A stretch of DNA of 64,000 bases from the NCBI RefSeq assembly GCF_030142075.1, contig NZ_CP126241.1, positions 1,178,001 to 1,242,000 on the forward strand, given 5' to 3'. The stretch comes from Arthrobacter sp. zg-Y20 (lineage in GTDB: Bacteria > Actinomycetota > Actinomycetes > Actinomycetales > Micrococcaceae). The first letter of the stretch is position 1; each line of letters starts with the position of its first letter. A program made the translations under genes and the position numbers. Under the pieces are notes generated by a model. It was not told where the DNA came from, did not search any database, and saw only the letters and a list, made by a program, of their open reading frames with translations. This document shows, piece after piece, positions 9,901 to 17,680 of this stretch.

Positions 9901-10933
9901 CGCCGGGAGCGGCCTGCTTGTCCGGGACGGCCAGTTCCACCGGCAGCTCGCCGTAGGAGTCGGCCACCACCAGCAGGCGGGGCAGGGCGGTGCCGACGCC
10001 GCCGCGCAGGAAGTTCTTCCGCGATTCGGCGGCCAGCGTGGACCGTCCGTGCAGGTCCGCTGCGAGCAGGTCGGAGAGCGTGTCCATGGACGGCGCGAGG
10101 CGGCGCACCGGACCCGTGCGGTGCGCGGCTTTTTGGTCCGCCAGGTGCGGCAGCCAGGTGGCCCATTCCCAGTTGTCCCGTTCGGCGTCGGGCACGGCCA
10201 GCGCCACGTGCAGGTCTTCCGGGGAGTGGAACGCCGCACCCTGCACCAGCAGCAGCCGGGCTACGCGCAGCACGAATTCCCGCGAGCCCACAATGCTGAC
10301 GTTCCCGGCGCAGTCCAGCGGCACGGTCAGGGGAAGATCGGGGCTGGATTCATACCGCCGCTTGAGGATTTCCACCTCGGTGGTCATGAAGGTGTCACCC
10401 TGGGCCACCGCGGAACCGGAGTTCGTGATCTGCACTTCACGGTTCTGGCGGGGTCCGGTGCCGATGCGTACATCGAGGAAGTCTTCGTTGTGGCGGCGCC
10501 GTTCCCACAGCCGCCTCGTGTTGCGGACAATGTCGAACAGGGCTTCCGGTGGCGGGCTGGCCACCCGGGCCACCTTCGCGGCGGCGTGTTCCTCGGTCCG
10601 CAGGGTGGCGCGGCAGCGCTCCAGGTATTCGAGGTAGTTTTCCCGCTGGTCCTTGCGCTGGCGGCCCTGCTTGCCCCGCTGGCTGACCATCATGATCACG
10701 GACGCCAGAATGGTCACGATCATCATCAGGGCGCCGACGGCGGCCAGGGGCGAGCCGCGGAAGAGCATCATCACGGTCATGGACACGCCGGCGCCGAGCA
10801 GCGGCACCAGCGACATCATGTTCATGCCGCCCTTGCCCTGTTCCATCTGCGGCGGGGCGTCCATGGTGAACGGTTCCAGCCCGCGGGCCGGCGCGGTGGT
10901 GCGTGCCGGCCGGTGGATTACCCGGGTGCTCAT
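6902..10933 (-). CDS. eccC: Type VII secretion motor ATPase EccC (three FtsK/SpoIIIE domains)
   Basis: At 1343 residues this is a full single-chain EccC/EssC-type motor. Two hydrophobic helices lie near residues 38-85, followed by a cytoplasmic linker and three FtsK-like ATPase domains. Walker A motifs are GATGSGKSEM (about residue 490), GGPQTGKSTAL (about 850) and GDDGAGKTNV (about 1137). Matching Walker B segments are LVVIIDEFGEL, IVMVLDGYGQL and VVLVIDDYDVL. All three nucleotide sites keep the lysine, so none looks dead. The family powers export of WXG100 proteins and their partners across the membrane. The gene overlaps the ParA-like gene upstream by 4 bp (ATGA) and the next gene by 4 bp. 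The fused form differs from the split EccCa/EccCb of mycobacterial ESX-1. Confidence 0.96.
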   Translation of the reverse strand: MSTRVIHRPARTTAPARGLEPFTMDAPPQMEQGKGGMNMMSLVPLLGAGVSMTVMMLFRGSPLAAVGALMMIVTILASVIMMVSQRGKQGRQRKDQRENYLEYLERCRATLRTEEHAAAKVARVASPPPEALFDIVRNTRRLWERRRHNEDFLDVRIGTGPRQNREVQITNSGSAVAQGDTFMTTEVEILKRRYESSPDLPLTVPLDCAGNVSIVGSREFVLRVARLLLVQGAAFHSPEDLHVALAVPDAERDNWEWATWLPHLADQKAAHRTGPVRRLAPSMDTLSDLLAADLHGRSTLAAESRKNFLRGGVGTALPRLLVVADSYGELPVELAVPDKQAAPGALGITTLFLVRERREEPGEVAIRISEEGEGFRVENFRADPVEPVIETGTLDLLPVPLADALARTLAPLRLSPDSLEHDSSESSEGFLEMLGLSPRLDEADIRRLWKPRGEVDFLRVPLGPDDRGRPALLDLKESAQFGHGPHGLCVGATGSGKSEMLRSLVVGLLATHSPEVLAMVLVDYKGGATFAPFANAPQVTGVITNLSDDVSLIERVYASLSGEIQRRQEVLKDAGNLANITDYQLHRQELLAQGKDLAPLPHLVVIIDEFGELLTARPDFIELFLSIGRIGRSIGVHLLLSSQRIEGGKLRGLDTYLSYRIGLRTLSEAESRTVLDTPDAFHLPPVPGFGYLKVDTTTYTRFKAGYVSGPLEMEDEEDEPQTNDAGQPAVLQVPRYAATLQDAAAARTDAGKPASTSGSKRTTGPTVLSTLMDTLAKFPRAVAPIWLPPLPGGIALDTAAGGLDVTSQGIRLATGGGLKIPVGLLDDPAKQWQGIWELDLTANGGNAAIVGGPQTGKSTALRTIVASLSLTHSPAEVGIYAVDLLGSGLVPLEGLPHVGGVAVRTNREVVRRTVDEILAMLSQRERIFEKYQIDSLPTLRRLCAQGSIPELPSADIVMVLDGYGQLSDEFEEIEKSVHALIGRGGGYGIHVVVTCSRMNEIRIAQQSFFGNRVELRLSDPGESAHGRKLAESVSPGTPGRSMTDRKLQGHFALPRIDSNPDQDTAVGGMRDLVEAVSASTDERAMQVRVLPAVVDADVAPTPAAPATVPLGQRETDLGTELLDLHSKERHLVVMGDDGAGKTNVMRSVIRRMVAQHDADDIVFAVFDPRRTLADEVPDAYLGGYATSAALAEQLASAVAGELQKRVNATPEEVAALPRVVLVIDDYDVLTAGGSSPLARLTPFLPLAPEIGLHGILSRRVRGASRGMYESFFTALRDSGAAALILSGDRGEGTLINGVRARALPPGRAQLVQPGRPVQTLQLFWNETADEALAAGAPSAGVPR

Positions 10934-11895
10934 GCCGATGCCCTTGCCAGGACTCCGGCGGCGAGGCCGGCGGCCTCCAGCCGGGTGCGGCGGGCCAGCA
11001 GCCCCAGACTGATCTCCACTCCTGCCGCCAGGTGCCGGTCATACCCCAGGCCGACGGCGTCGATCCCGGCCCGGGCGAGCCGGCGCGCTTCGACGTCTGC
11101 CCGGAACGGCCCGTCGGGCAGCGTCTGCACCACCACCACCAGCAGCGGCTTGGCGGCCAGCGCCGGGTCGCGGCGCCAAGCGGCGGCATAGGATGCAGCG
11201 TCTTCGAGCCCGGCCACCGAGGCGGGGGTGGCGAAAACGGCCAGGTGTGACTGGCCGAGGGCCCAGCGCGTGGCTGGCAGGTCCGGCCCGGTGCCGCAGT
11301 CCAGCACGGTGATGGGGCAGTACCGGGAGACGGCCAGCAGGAGTGCGCTGGCGGCGCCGTCGCCGGCAGGACGGGGAAGGGTGCCCCGCCGGCCGGTCAC
11401 CAGGAGGTTGCCGGGGCCGGCCTGGGTCAGCAGGGCGGCCAGATCGGACAGTGAGGAGGGCTGGCGGCGGGCGAGCTGCTCCGCTGCGGCATCCAGCGAC
11501 GGCGCGTCGGGCGCCCCGGTGCGCAGCGCCAGCGTTCCGCCGGCCGGAGCGTTGTCCAGGACCGTGACGGCGTCGGTGCGCATGGAGGCGTACACGGCGC
11601 CCAGTAGGGCGGCCACCGTGGTTTTCCCGGCGCCGCCGCGCGAACCGATGACGGCTATCCGGCGGCCCGTGGACACCGGCACCTGGGCGCCGGCGGCTGC
11701 CTCCGCCAGCCGGCGGGGATAGTCGTCCCCGCGGAAGAGGTTTCCGGCGGTGCCCAGGGCGCGGCGGACCGGCCCTTCGGCAGGCCGGGTCTTCAAAGTG
11801 CGGCGCAGGCGCTGCGGCGTGGACTCGAAGCCGTCAGCGGTGGCGATGCCCGGGGCTCCGTAGGCGGCGGGAGCGGCGTTTGGCGGTTGGGTCAT
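10930..11895 (-). CDS. MinD/ParA-like ATPase of the type VII locus
   Basis: The 321-residue protein has a deviant Walker A motif, IGSRGGAGKTTVAALLG, at about residues 83-99, then VTVLDNAPAGGTLAL and a Walker-B-like ITVLDCGTGPDL. These are hallmarks of the MinD/ParA/Mrp family. The N-terminal 75 residues are polar and Pro/Ala-rich. The start ATG is preceded by GGAGG at good spacing. MinD-like ATPases (EspI-type) occur in ESX loci, where they may position or regulate the machine. The overlap with eccC (ATGA) supports a shared role. No membrane segment is seen. Confidence 0.85.
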   Translation of the reverse strand: MTQPPNAAPAAYGAPGIATADGFESTPQRLRRTLKTRPAEGPVRRALGTAGNLFRGDDYPRRLAEAAAGAQVPVSTGRRIAVIGSRGGAGKTTVAALLGAVYASMRTDAVTVLDNAPAGGTLALRTGAPDAPSLDAAAEQLARRQPSSLSDLAALLTQAGPGNLLVTGRRGTLPRPAGDGAASALLLAVSRYCPITVLDCGTGPDLPATRWALGQSHLAVFATPASVAGLEDAASYAAAWRRDPALAAKPLLVVVVQTLPDGPFRADVEARRLARAGIDAVGLGYDRHLAAGVEISLGLLARRTRLEAAGLAAGVLARASA

Positions 11896-11971
11896 GACAG
11901 GTGTCCTCCACCGGCAGCAGCTGCCGGATCAGCGGTGCGGAAGGTAATGGGTGCCTGCGGTGCGGGCAGCA

Positions 11972-13297
11972 TCAGAAACTGCCCAGCAGCTGGCTGAAGA
12001 TGCCGAACAGGCCGATGACCAGGGGCACCGAGGCCAGGATGGCCAGGGTCTCCAGGCGCTTCGCCAGCAGCCGCAGCCTGGCCTCGGTGTGGTCCGGCAG
12101 GTTCAGGGTGAGGCTCACGGCGATCCCTGCGGCCAGGATCAGCACGGCCAGGCCGGTCAGCCAGGGCCGGTCCGCGAAGAAGTGCAGTGACGCGGCGGCA
12201 AGTGCAACTACGCCAACGCCGGAGGCCGCGTAGAGCGAGATTCGTTCCGCGGCCAGCGGGAAGGAGCGGGCCCGCAGGAACACGGCCAGTGTCAGGGCCA
12301 GCAGCAGCGGCAGCGTCCATTTCTGGTGCGCCGTATCGGTTCCAAGGACCCACAGGCCCAGGGCAATGGACAAGGCGGTGAGGACGGTGCCCAGGGTGAG
12401 GCCGCGGTGGGCGCCGGCTACGGCTTCGAGGGCGTCGGTCCGGCCGATGGTACCGCCCTTTGCGCGCTGGTCATCCAGGGTGGCCAGGCCGGAGGTGGCC
12501 AGTGCCAGCTTCGGCAGCAGCCCCAGCAGCAGGACGCTGGCCACTGCGGCCAGCGCGGCCGCGCGTGCCGGTTCCTGGGAAACAAGTCCGGCAACCGCCC
12601 AGACGCCGGCGGCCAGGGCGAGGGTGCCGGCTCCGGTAAACAGGGCCCGCGGATTGGCCGCGCTCAGGCCCATGCCGACCAGGGTCAGGACGGACAGGGC
12701 TGCCAGCAGCAGGGCGGTGCCGCTGAACGGCAGATCTGCGCGCAGCAGGGCGCCGAAGCCGAGCAGCCAGCCGGCGCCCTGCATGGTGGGCCCGATGGCG
12801 GAGGTCCGGGGCGGCCGCGCGGCAGCGGTCCCGGCAACCAAAAGGATCAGGGATGCTGAGAGCAGCAGCCACCAGGCGTCGCCGGGCGCCAGGGCAGCCA
12901 GCAGCAGTTCGGCACCGGCCCATAGCCCGACGGCGGCGGACACCCCGGCGGTCAGGTCGCGGAACCGGTCGGTCCAGCGGCCAGCGACGGCTTCGGTTTC
13001 GTGAACCACCAGGTCGGTCACGTCGTACACCACCGGAGCCGGCGGTGCTTCGGACGCGTTGGTGAGCATCAGGGAGGAACCGTCGGCAACCTCGGCGCTG
13101 CTCAGCGTGGCTTCCGCGGAGAGTTCGGTGCCGTCCGGTCCCACCAGTACCTTGGCCGCCACTTCGTCGGCCGGGGGATCGTTGAGCATTTCCAGCACCT
13201 GCGGCATCAGTGCGCCGACGGGCTGGTCGGAGGGCAGCAGCAGGTCCAGGTGTCGCCGGGAACCAATCAGGGTCACTCGGGTGAAGGCATGCGCCAT
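11972..13297 (-). CDS. eccD: Type VII secretion integral membrane protein EccD
   Basis: The 441-residue protein has a ubiquitin-like (YukD-type) N-terminal domain, about residues 1-85 (TRVTLIGSRRHLDLLLPSD onwards), followed by about eleven closely packed hydrophobic helices. This is the architecture and length of EccD, the channel-forming scaffold of type VII systems. It starts 5 bp downstream of the small membrane gene and is separated from the ParA-like gene by 76 bp that hold a good ribosome site. EccB, EccE and mycosin genes are absent nearby, so the rest of the machine is either encoded elsewhere or reduced. Confidence 0.93.
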   Translation of the reverse strand: MAHAFTRVTLIGSRRHLDLLLPSDQPVGALMPQVLEMLNDPPADEVAAKVLVGPDGTELSAEATLSSAEVADGSSLMLTNASEAPPAPVVYDVTDLVVHETEAVAGRWTDRFRDLTAGVSAAVGLWAGAELLLAALAPGDAWWLLLSASLILLVAGTAAARPPRTSAIGPTMQGAGWLLGFGALLRADLPFSGTALLLAALSVLTLVGMGLSAANPRALFTGAGTLALAAGVWAVAGLVSQEPARAAALAAVASVLLLGLLPKLALATSGLATLDDQRAKGGTIGRTDALEAVAGAHRGLTLGTVLTALSIALGLWVLGTDTAHQKWTLPLLLALTLAVFLRARSFPLAAERISLYAASGVGVVALAAASLHFFADRPWLTGLAVLILAAGIAVSLTLNLPDHTEARLRLLAKRLETLAILASVPLVIGLFGIFSQLLGSF

Positions 13298-13302
13298 GGC
13301 GG

Positions 13303-13632
13303 CTAGGATCCTGTCTGCGCTGGGAAGGAAAGGCGGAAGCTGCCCGCGGCGGGGCCGGCGTCGTAGTCCATGGGATGAAAGGCAGCCGAGCTTTGCTGCT
13401 GACGCTGCTGTTCCTGTTTCTGCCGGTTCTCCTCGAGCAGGTTGCTCACAAAGGAGTACCCCACACAGACCGCCGCGATCACCGCGGCAGCGGCCACACT
13501 GAACAGGAACAGGCGGACACTGTCCACCCAGCGCCGCTCGTTCTCGTTTTCGCCGTAGAGCAGGGCAGTCAGCAGCCGGTTCCGGCGCACGGCAACGGAT
13601 TCGATCAGCTGATTGTCATAGTCGCTCGCCAA
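13303..13632 (-). CDS. Small single-pass membrane protein heading the eccD operon
   Basis: The protein has one strong transmembrane helix (FLFSVAAAAVIAAVCVGYSF) after a basic N-terminal stretch, then a Gln/Glu-rich segment likely to be coiled (ENRQKQEQQRQQQ) and a short tail. I prefer the TTG at 13632 because a GGGGGGA ribosome site lies 7-8 nt upstream. A GTG at 13647 would put that site inside the gene and add five residues. It is the first gene of the minus-strand operon and ends 5 bp before eccD. With no EccB in the window, this single-helix protein could fill part of that role, but that is inference. Confidence 0.7.
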   Translation of the reverse strand: MASDYDNQLIESVAVRRNRLLTALLYGENENERRWVDSVRLFLFSVAAAAVIAAVCVGYSFVSNLLEENRQKQEQQRQQQSSAAFHPMDYDAGPAAGSFRLSFPAQTGS

Positions 13633-13826
13633 AATAAGTCCCCCCACTACATGGACAAGTACCGGACATATCCTTACACGATCCGGGAGCGGTCTGCGTC
13701 ACACGCGCCGGGGCACCGTCGCCGAAGACAAGCGCAGGGGTTGCCGTACGTTGTGCCTGCCATGCCCCGGGTGCTAATGCTTGAGGGGACCAGCACCCGC
13801 AATTCGCCCCAGTGAAGGAGCACAAC

Positions 13827-14144
13827 ATGAGCACCAACCCGGAGACTGAAGAACGCCGGCTCGACGACTGGAGCAGGCGCCTGACCCAGGCACTGCAGAT
13901 CCTGGACCTGGAGGTGGATACCCCCATGCTGCTGGAGCTGGGGAGGAAATCCGAAGAGACGGTCGGAGGCGGCGCGGACATCATCAGCGGTTTTGTGGTG
14001 GGCTATGCCGCCGGACTGACCAAAACCAGTGGACGGAAGTCGGCGGAGGCAGCGGTGCAGAAGGCGGCGGACACCGCCTTCCAGTTGGCCGAGACAGGCC
14101 TGGAAGGGCCGGACAACCCCGGGTGGAAGGGCTCCGCCCAGTAA
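13827..14144 (+). CDS. DUF6457-like small protein
   Basis: The 105-residue protein starts at ATG 13827, preceded by GAAGGAG with a 6-nt spacer. It has an acidic helical N-terminus (LDDWSRRLTQALQILDLEV) and a glycine-containing centre (ADIISGFVVGYAAGL). I recall this pattern from DUF6457, a domain that in actinobacteria is often found with molybdopterin-related proteins. The convergent neighbour is indeed a molybdopterin oxidoreductase, which fits a part in molybdenum-cofactor handling. The function is not established. Confidence 0.7.
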   Translation: MSTNPETEERRLDDWSRRLTQALQILDLEVDTPMLLELGRKSEETVGGGADIISGFVVGYAAGLTKTSGRKSAEAAVQKAADTAFQLAETGLEGPDNPGWKGSAQ

Positions 14145-14167
14145 TTCCTGCGGCCGCATCACAGACA

Positions 14168-14201
14168 CGAGGGCTGAACCGCCGCGGCGGTTCAGCCCTC
14201 G
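14168..14201. terminator. Strong bidirectional hairpin between convergent genes
   Basis: A perfect inverted repeat (GAGGGCTGAACCGCC and its complement) with its centre at 14184/14185 lies between the DUF6457-like gene and the oxidoreductase. A short T-containing stretch follows on the plus side. The position between converging genes supports a shared terminator. Confidence 0.8.
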
Positions 14202-14222
14202 TCCGTTGTATCTCCGGAACGC

Positions 14223-16571
14223 TTAGGCAGGTGCTGCCGCGCGCCGCATCTTGTCCTCGGGACCGGCGGCAGCATGGGCCGCGGGTTCCACCCGGACCAC
14301 CACCGTCTTGGACACCGGGGTGTTGCTGCCCTCGGCCACATGGTCCAGCGGCACCAGCACATTGGCTTCGGGATAGTACGCCGCCACGCAGCCCTTGGGG
14401 GTGGGATAGGAAACCACGCGGAAGTTGCGCAGCACCCGCTGGACGCCGTCGTGGTGCACGCCGTGGATATCAACGTACTGGCCGTCCGCCAGGCCCAGTT
14501 CCGTGATGTCCTCGGCGTTCATGAACAGCACGTGCCGGCCGCCTTTGATGCCGCGGTAACGGTCATTGTGGCCGTAGATGGTGGTGTTCCACTGGTCGTG
14601 GGACCGCATGCTCTGCAGCAGCAGGGTCCCGGCCGGGCGCTTCACCGCTTCCAGGTCATTGACCGTCAGGATGGCCTTGCCGGTGGGCGTGTTGAAGGTC
14701 CGGGAGTCCCGGGGACCGTTGGGGAGCACAAAACCGCCCTCGTGCCGGATGCGCTCGTTGTAGTCCTCGCAGCCTTCCACCACCCGGGAGATGTGGTCGC
14801 GGATCAGGTCGTAGTCCTTTTCGTAGCCGGCCCAGTCGGCGTCGATCCGGTCGCCGATCACCATGGCTCCGAGCCGTGCGATGACGGCGGGTTCGGAGAG
14901 CAGGTTCTTGGAGACGGGCTCTACCCCTCCGTGCGAAGCGTGGACCACGCAGACGGTGTCCTCTACGGAGACGAACTGGCGGCCGGTCTCCTGGACGTCT
15001 ATCTCCGTTCGGCCCAGCACCGGAAGGATCAGCGCTTCTTTGCCGGTGACCAGATGCGACCGGTTGAGCTTGATGGACATCTGGACGGTCATGTCCGTCT
15101 TCTCCATGGCCGCCTCGGCGAACTGCGTGTCCGAGATGGCCGAAACCAGGTTGCCGCCCAGCGCCATGAAGAATTTGATCCTCCCGTCCTGCATCTGCAG
15201 GAAGGTCTCGACGGCGTCGGCTCCGTGGTCGCGCGGCGGGTCGAAGTTGAACTCCTTGCCCAGCGAGTCAAGGAAGGCCGGCGGCATCTGTTCCCAGATG
15301 CCCATGGTGCGGTCACCCTGGACGTTGCTGTGGCCGCGGATGGGTGCGGCGCCGGCCCCGGGTTTGCCGATGTTTCCGCGCAGCAGCAGCAGGTTGATGA
15401 TTTCCTTGATGGTGGCGACACCCTTTTTCTGCTGGGTGATGCCCATCGCCCAGCAAATAATCACCTTGTCGGCCTTGATGTAGCGCTCGGCCAGCTCGTC
15501 AATTTCCTCGGGGCGGAGGCCAGTGGCGGTGAGGACTTCCTCGTCGTCGAGCATGGCCAGGTGTTCCTTGAGGTCTTCGAGTCCCTCGCAGTGCTTCGCC
15601 AGGAAGTCGTGATCCAGGACGGAGCCGGGGTTTTTCTCCTCGGCCTCGAAGACGCGCTTGGAAATGGCCTGGAGCAGGGCCATGTCCCCGCCGAGCTGGA
15701 TCTGCAGGAACTGGTCCGCCAGCTCGGTGCCCTTGCCGGCGATGCCGCGCGGTTTCTGCGGGTTCTTGTAGCGGCGCAGGCCGGCCTCGGGCAGCGGGTT
15801 CACGGCGACAATGCTGCCGCCGTTGCGCTTGCACAGTTCCAGGGCGGTGAGCATCCGGGGATGGTTGGTGCCCGGGTTCTGGCCCATCAGGATGATCAGG
15901 TCCGCTTGGCCGAAATCGTCATAGGTGACTGTGGCCTTGCCGATGCCGATGGTCTGGCCCATGCCCCATCCTGAGGATTCGTGGCACATGTTGGAGCAGT
16001 CGGGCAGATTGTTGGTGCCGAAGGCGCGCACGAACAACTGGTAGAGGAACGCGGCCTCGTTGGACGTACGTCCGCTGGTGTAGAACGCCGCCTCATGCGG
16101 GGATTCCAAGGCCTTAAGCCGGTCCGCAACAATGGTCAGCGCCTCGTCCCAGCTGACCGGCCGGTAGTGGTCCTCGCCCGCCGGCTTGTACAGCGGCTCG
16201 GTCAGGCGGCCCTGCATGCCGAGCCAGTATTCGGTGCGTCCGCGCAGTTCAGTGAGGCTGTGCTCGGCCCAGAATTCGGAAGAGATCACTACAGGGGTAG
16301 CTTCCCAGGTGACGGCCTTGACGCCTTCTTCGCAGTACTCAAAGGGGCTGCGGTCCTTGGGATCCGGCCACGCGCAGCTGGGGCAGTCGAAACCGTGCTT
16401 CTGGTTCATCCGGAACGTGGTTCCCAGCGCCCGGGCAAGCCCCATGTGCTCGATGGCGGGTTTCATGGAGTGGTAGACCGCAGGCATACCCGCAGCCCAT
16501 TCCTTGGGCCCCTTTTCGACCTTGATGTCCTTTTCGTTGACGTCTTCTATCCGGGGTTCTTTCCTGGCCAC
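14223..16571 (-). CDS. FdhF/YdeP-family molybdopterin oxidoreductase
   Basis: The GTG at 16571 (VARKEPRIED) gives 782 residues, the usual length of the FdhF/YdeP family. Upstream in-frame codons up to 16910 are rejected as they lack a ribosome site and similarity, whereas AAGGGAAG precedes the GTG. Family hallmarks are an N-terminal HGFDCPSCAWPDP cysteine cluster, ALTIVADRLKALESP, FGTNNLPDCSNMCHESS, ILMGQNPGTNHPRM and a C-terminal molydopterin-dinucleotide domain ending with PTPKGCVAAYYPEANVL. The family is thought to oxidise formate-like substrates, or to be involved in acid resistance in Escherichia. The substrate here is unknown. It would act in the cytoplasm, with no signal peptide. Confidence 0.92.
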   Translation of the reverse strand: MARKEPRIEDVNEKDIKVEKGPKEWAAGMPAVYHSMKPAIEHMGLARALGTTFRMNQKHGFDCPSCAWPDPKDRSPFEYCEEGVKAVTWEATPVVISSEFWAEHSLTELRGRTEYWLGMQGRLTEPLYKPAGEDHYRPVSWDEALTIVADRLKALESPHEAAFYTSGRTSNEAAFLYQLFVRAFGTNNLPDCSNMCHESSGWGMGQTIGIGKATVTYDDFGQADLIILMGQNPGTNHPRMLTALELCKRNGGSIVAVNPLPEAGLRRYKNPQKPRGIAGKGTELADQFLQIQLGGDMALLQAISKRVFEAEEKNPGSVLDHDFLAKHCEGLEDLKEHLAMLDDEEVLTATGLRPEEIDELAERYIKADKVIICWAMGITQQKKGVATIKEIINLLLLRGNIGKPGAGAAPIRGHSNVQGDRTMGIWEQMPPAFLDSLGKEFNFDPPRDHGADAVETFLQMQDGRIKFFMALGGNLVSAISDTQFAEAAMEKTDMTVQMSIKLNRSHLVTGKEALILPVLGRTEIDVQETGRQFVSVEDTVCVVHASHGGVEPVSKNLLSEPAVIARLGAMVIGDRIDADWAGYEKDYDLIRDHISRVVEGCEDYNERIRHEGGFVLPNGPRDSRTFNTPTGKAILTVNDLEAVKRPAGTLLLQSMRSHDQWNTTIYGHNDRYRGIKGGRHVLFMNAEDITELGLADGQYVDIHGVHHDGVQRVLRNFRVVSYPTPKGCVAAYYPEANVLVPLDHVAEGSNTPVSKTVVVRVEPAAHAAAGPEDKMRRAAAPA

Positions 16572-16739
16572 GCCGCACTTCCCTTCATCGCTCCGTTGCA
16601 GGTCCACCCGGGCGGCAGTGTTCCGGCACGGGGTTCTCCTACCTACAGGCCTAGCAGCCGCGGGCCGCCGCTGCAAGCACGGCGGGTCCGGACGGACGAC
16701 AGCGGCGACGGCGCCGTGCGTCCGGGGGATGGGCGGGGG

Positions 16740-16795
16740 ATGGGTAGTTCTGCCCATGTGTTTTCCTTGACCGGTTTTGTTTTGGTGGGTTTGAT
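16740..16795 (+). promoter_or_regulatory. Promoter with upstream inverted repeat, WXG cassette A
   Basis: The 337-bp gap 16572-16908 between the oxidoreductase and the WXG genes holds a promoter candidate: -35 TTGACC (16767-16772), a 17-bp spacer and -10 TTTGAT (16790-16795). Directly upstream is the inverted repeat ATGGGTA-GTTC-TGCCCAT (16740-16757), a possible operator. The stretch is T-rich compared with the GC-rich surroundings. The leader to the ATG is about 105 nt. Nothing else is recognised in 16572-16725 beyond the ribosome site and probable promoter of the minus-strand oxidoreductase. Confidence 0.6.
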
Positions 16796-16908
16796 AGGGG
16801 TTACCGGCAAGCGGAAAGGGATTTACCTGTTGGGGTGAATTCGTCCGGCTGACGGGGGAACAGTTTTCGGACGAGGGCGCCGCGGGGTGCCAATAGGGAG
16901 TTTTTGTC

Positions 16909-17244
16909 ATGAAATTCGATATGGGTTCTTCTACGCTGGGTACGCTGACGCAGCAGACCGGTTCCTCGAATGAGGATTTGGGTCAGCTGGTGCGGAACCT
17001 GATGGAGGCTGCTGCTCCGCTGGAGGGCAAGTTCAACGGTGCCGGCCGGGTGAAGTTTGATGAGTTCAAGGCCCGCACTGATGAGGTGGCCAATGAGCTG
17101 AACAGTTCCCTGTCGGCGATTCTGACGGGCCAGTCGGAGATGGACCGGTCGTTCCAGACCGGTGACCAGGAGGCTGCGGATAACGCGGCGCAGCAGCAGG
17201 GCTCGGCGGCGTTCGACGCCGCACGGTTCGGTTCCTCGCGCTAG
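16909..17244 (+). CDS. WXG100-like secretion substrate, copy 1A
   Basis: The 111-residue, fully helical protein without signal peptide is preceded by AGGGAG. Two helices flank a turn at residues 42-44 that reads FNG in place of the WXG signature (GKFNGAGRVKFDEF), as expected for an EsxA/EsxB-type hairpin. The C-terminus is Ala/Gln-rich and flexible. Such proteins are exported by EccC/EccD machines as pairs, and the partner is probably the next gene 80 bp downstream. It is identical at the protein level to the product of 18712-19047. It is T-rich and codon-biased like a highly expressed gene. Confidence 0.85.
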   Translation: MKFDMGSSTLGTLTQQTGSSNEDLGQLVRNLMEAAAPLEGKFNGAGRVKFDEFKARTDEVANELNSSLSAILTGQSEMDRSFQTGDQEAADNAAQQQGSAAFDAARFGSSR

Positions 17245-17324
17245 CGCGGGTTGAGCTTCTTCTTTTCTTCCTTTTCTTTTTCGGTTGTTTGTTCCGGCTG
17301 GTGCCGGTGTTGAAAGGATTTGTT

Positions 17325-17630
17325 ATGTCCCAGGATCGTTTGAGCTATGACACTGATACGTCTTCTGCCGTGCAGGGGGATATCCAGTCGATTGTTGCCC
17401 GGTTGGAGTCGTTGATCGGTGAGCGTGAGAAGGCCGTGAACGCGGCGATGTCGGATTTCCAGGCTGATGGTGTGTCGGAGGAGTACCAGGCGGTGGAGAA
17501 CCGTTTCCGGAATGCGGCTAATGAGACGCGGAACATTATTGCCCTGGTGAAGCAGACGCTGTCGCAGAATGATGAGACGGCTGCCGGCGCGGGTGCGCGG
17601 GCGAAGTCCGCCGTCGCCAATATCGGCTAG
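17325..17630 (+). CDS. WXG100-like (pore-forming ESAT-6-type) protein, copy 2A
   Basis: The start ATG at 17325 follows GAAAGGA with 6-nt spacing; an upstream in-frame TTG/GTG at 17289 is disregarded. The 101-residue product has two long helices around a turn (SDFQADGVSEEY) that lacks a true WXG but has its position and length. It matches proteins annotated in actinobacteria as ESAT-6 family. It is the likely hetero-partner of the upstream gene. Between the two genes lie a striking pyrimidine tract (CTTCTTCTTTTCTTCC...) and a small CCGGC/GCCGG hairpin, perhaps setting relative expression. Confidence 0.85.
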   Translation: MSQDRLSYDTDTSSAVQGDIQSIVARLESLIGEREKAVNAAMSDFQADGVSEEYQAVENRFRNAANETRNIIALVKQTLSQNDETAAGAGARAKSAVANIG

Positions 17631-17641
17631 GACGCTTTGGC

Positions 17642-17678
17642 AAGCGGCGCCGGCAACCTGCCGGCGCCGCTTGTTTGT
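17642..17678 (+). terminator. Rho-independent terminator after WXG cassette A
   Basis: A 14-bp perfect GC-rich stem (17642-17655 with 17659-17672), a 3-nt loop and a following T-rich stretch (GTTTGT) lie immediately after the repeat. Because it is outside the repeat, copy B has no equivalent and transcription there can run into the effector genes. Confidence 0.85.
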
Positions 17679-17680
17679 GC

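Larger units (their letters stand above)
16726..17635 (+). repeat. 0.9-kb direct repeat, copy A (WXG100-like pair cassette)
   Basis: This block of promoter plus two WXG100-like genes recurs at 18530-19438. By eye I find four differences: loss of one G in copy B (at 16906) and three third-position substitutions (16983, 17121 and 17561 here) that change no amino acid. The proteins are therefore identical. The copies are 1.8 kb apart in the same direction. Copy A ends at its own terminator, unlike copy B. Confidence 0.97.

Noticed and set aside
6980..11191. A 1403-codon plus-strand open frame opposite eccC and the ParA-like gene
   Set aside because: It is a His/Gln/Gly/Arg-rich shadow of the high-GC antisense strand; the minus-strand frames carry clear ATPase motifs.
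14274..15974. A 566-codon plus-strand open frame opposite the FdhF-like gene
   Set aside because: It is a shadow of a well-conserved oxidoreductase.
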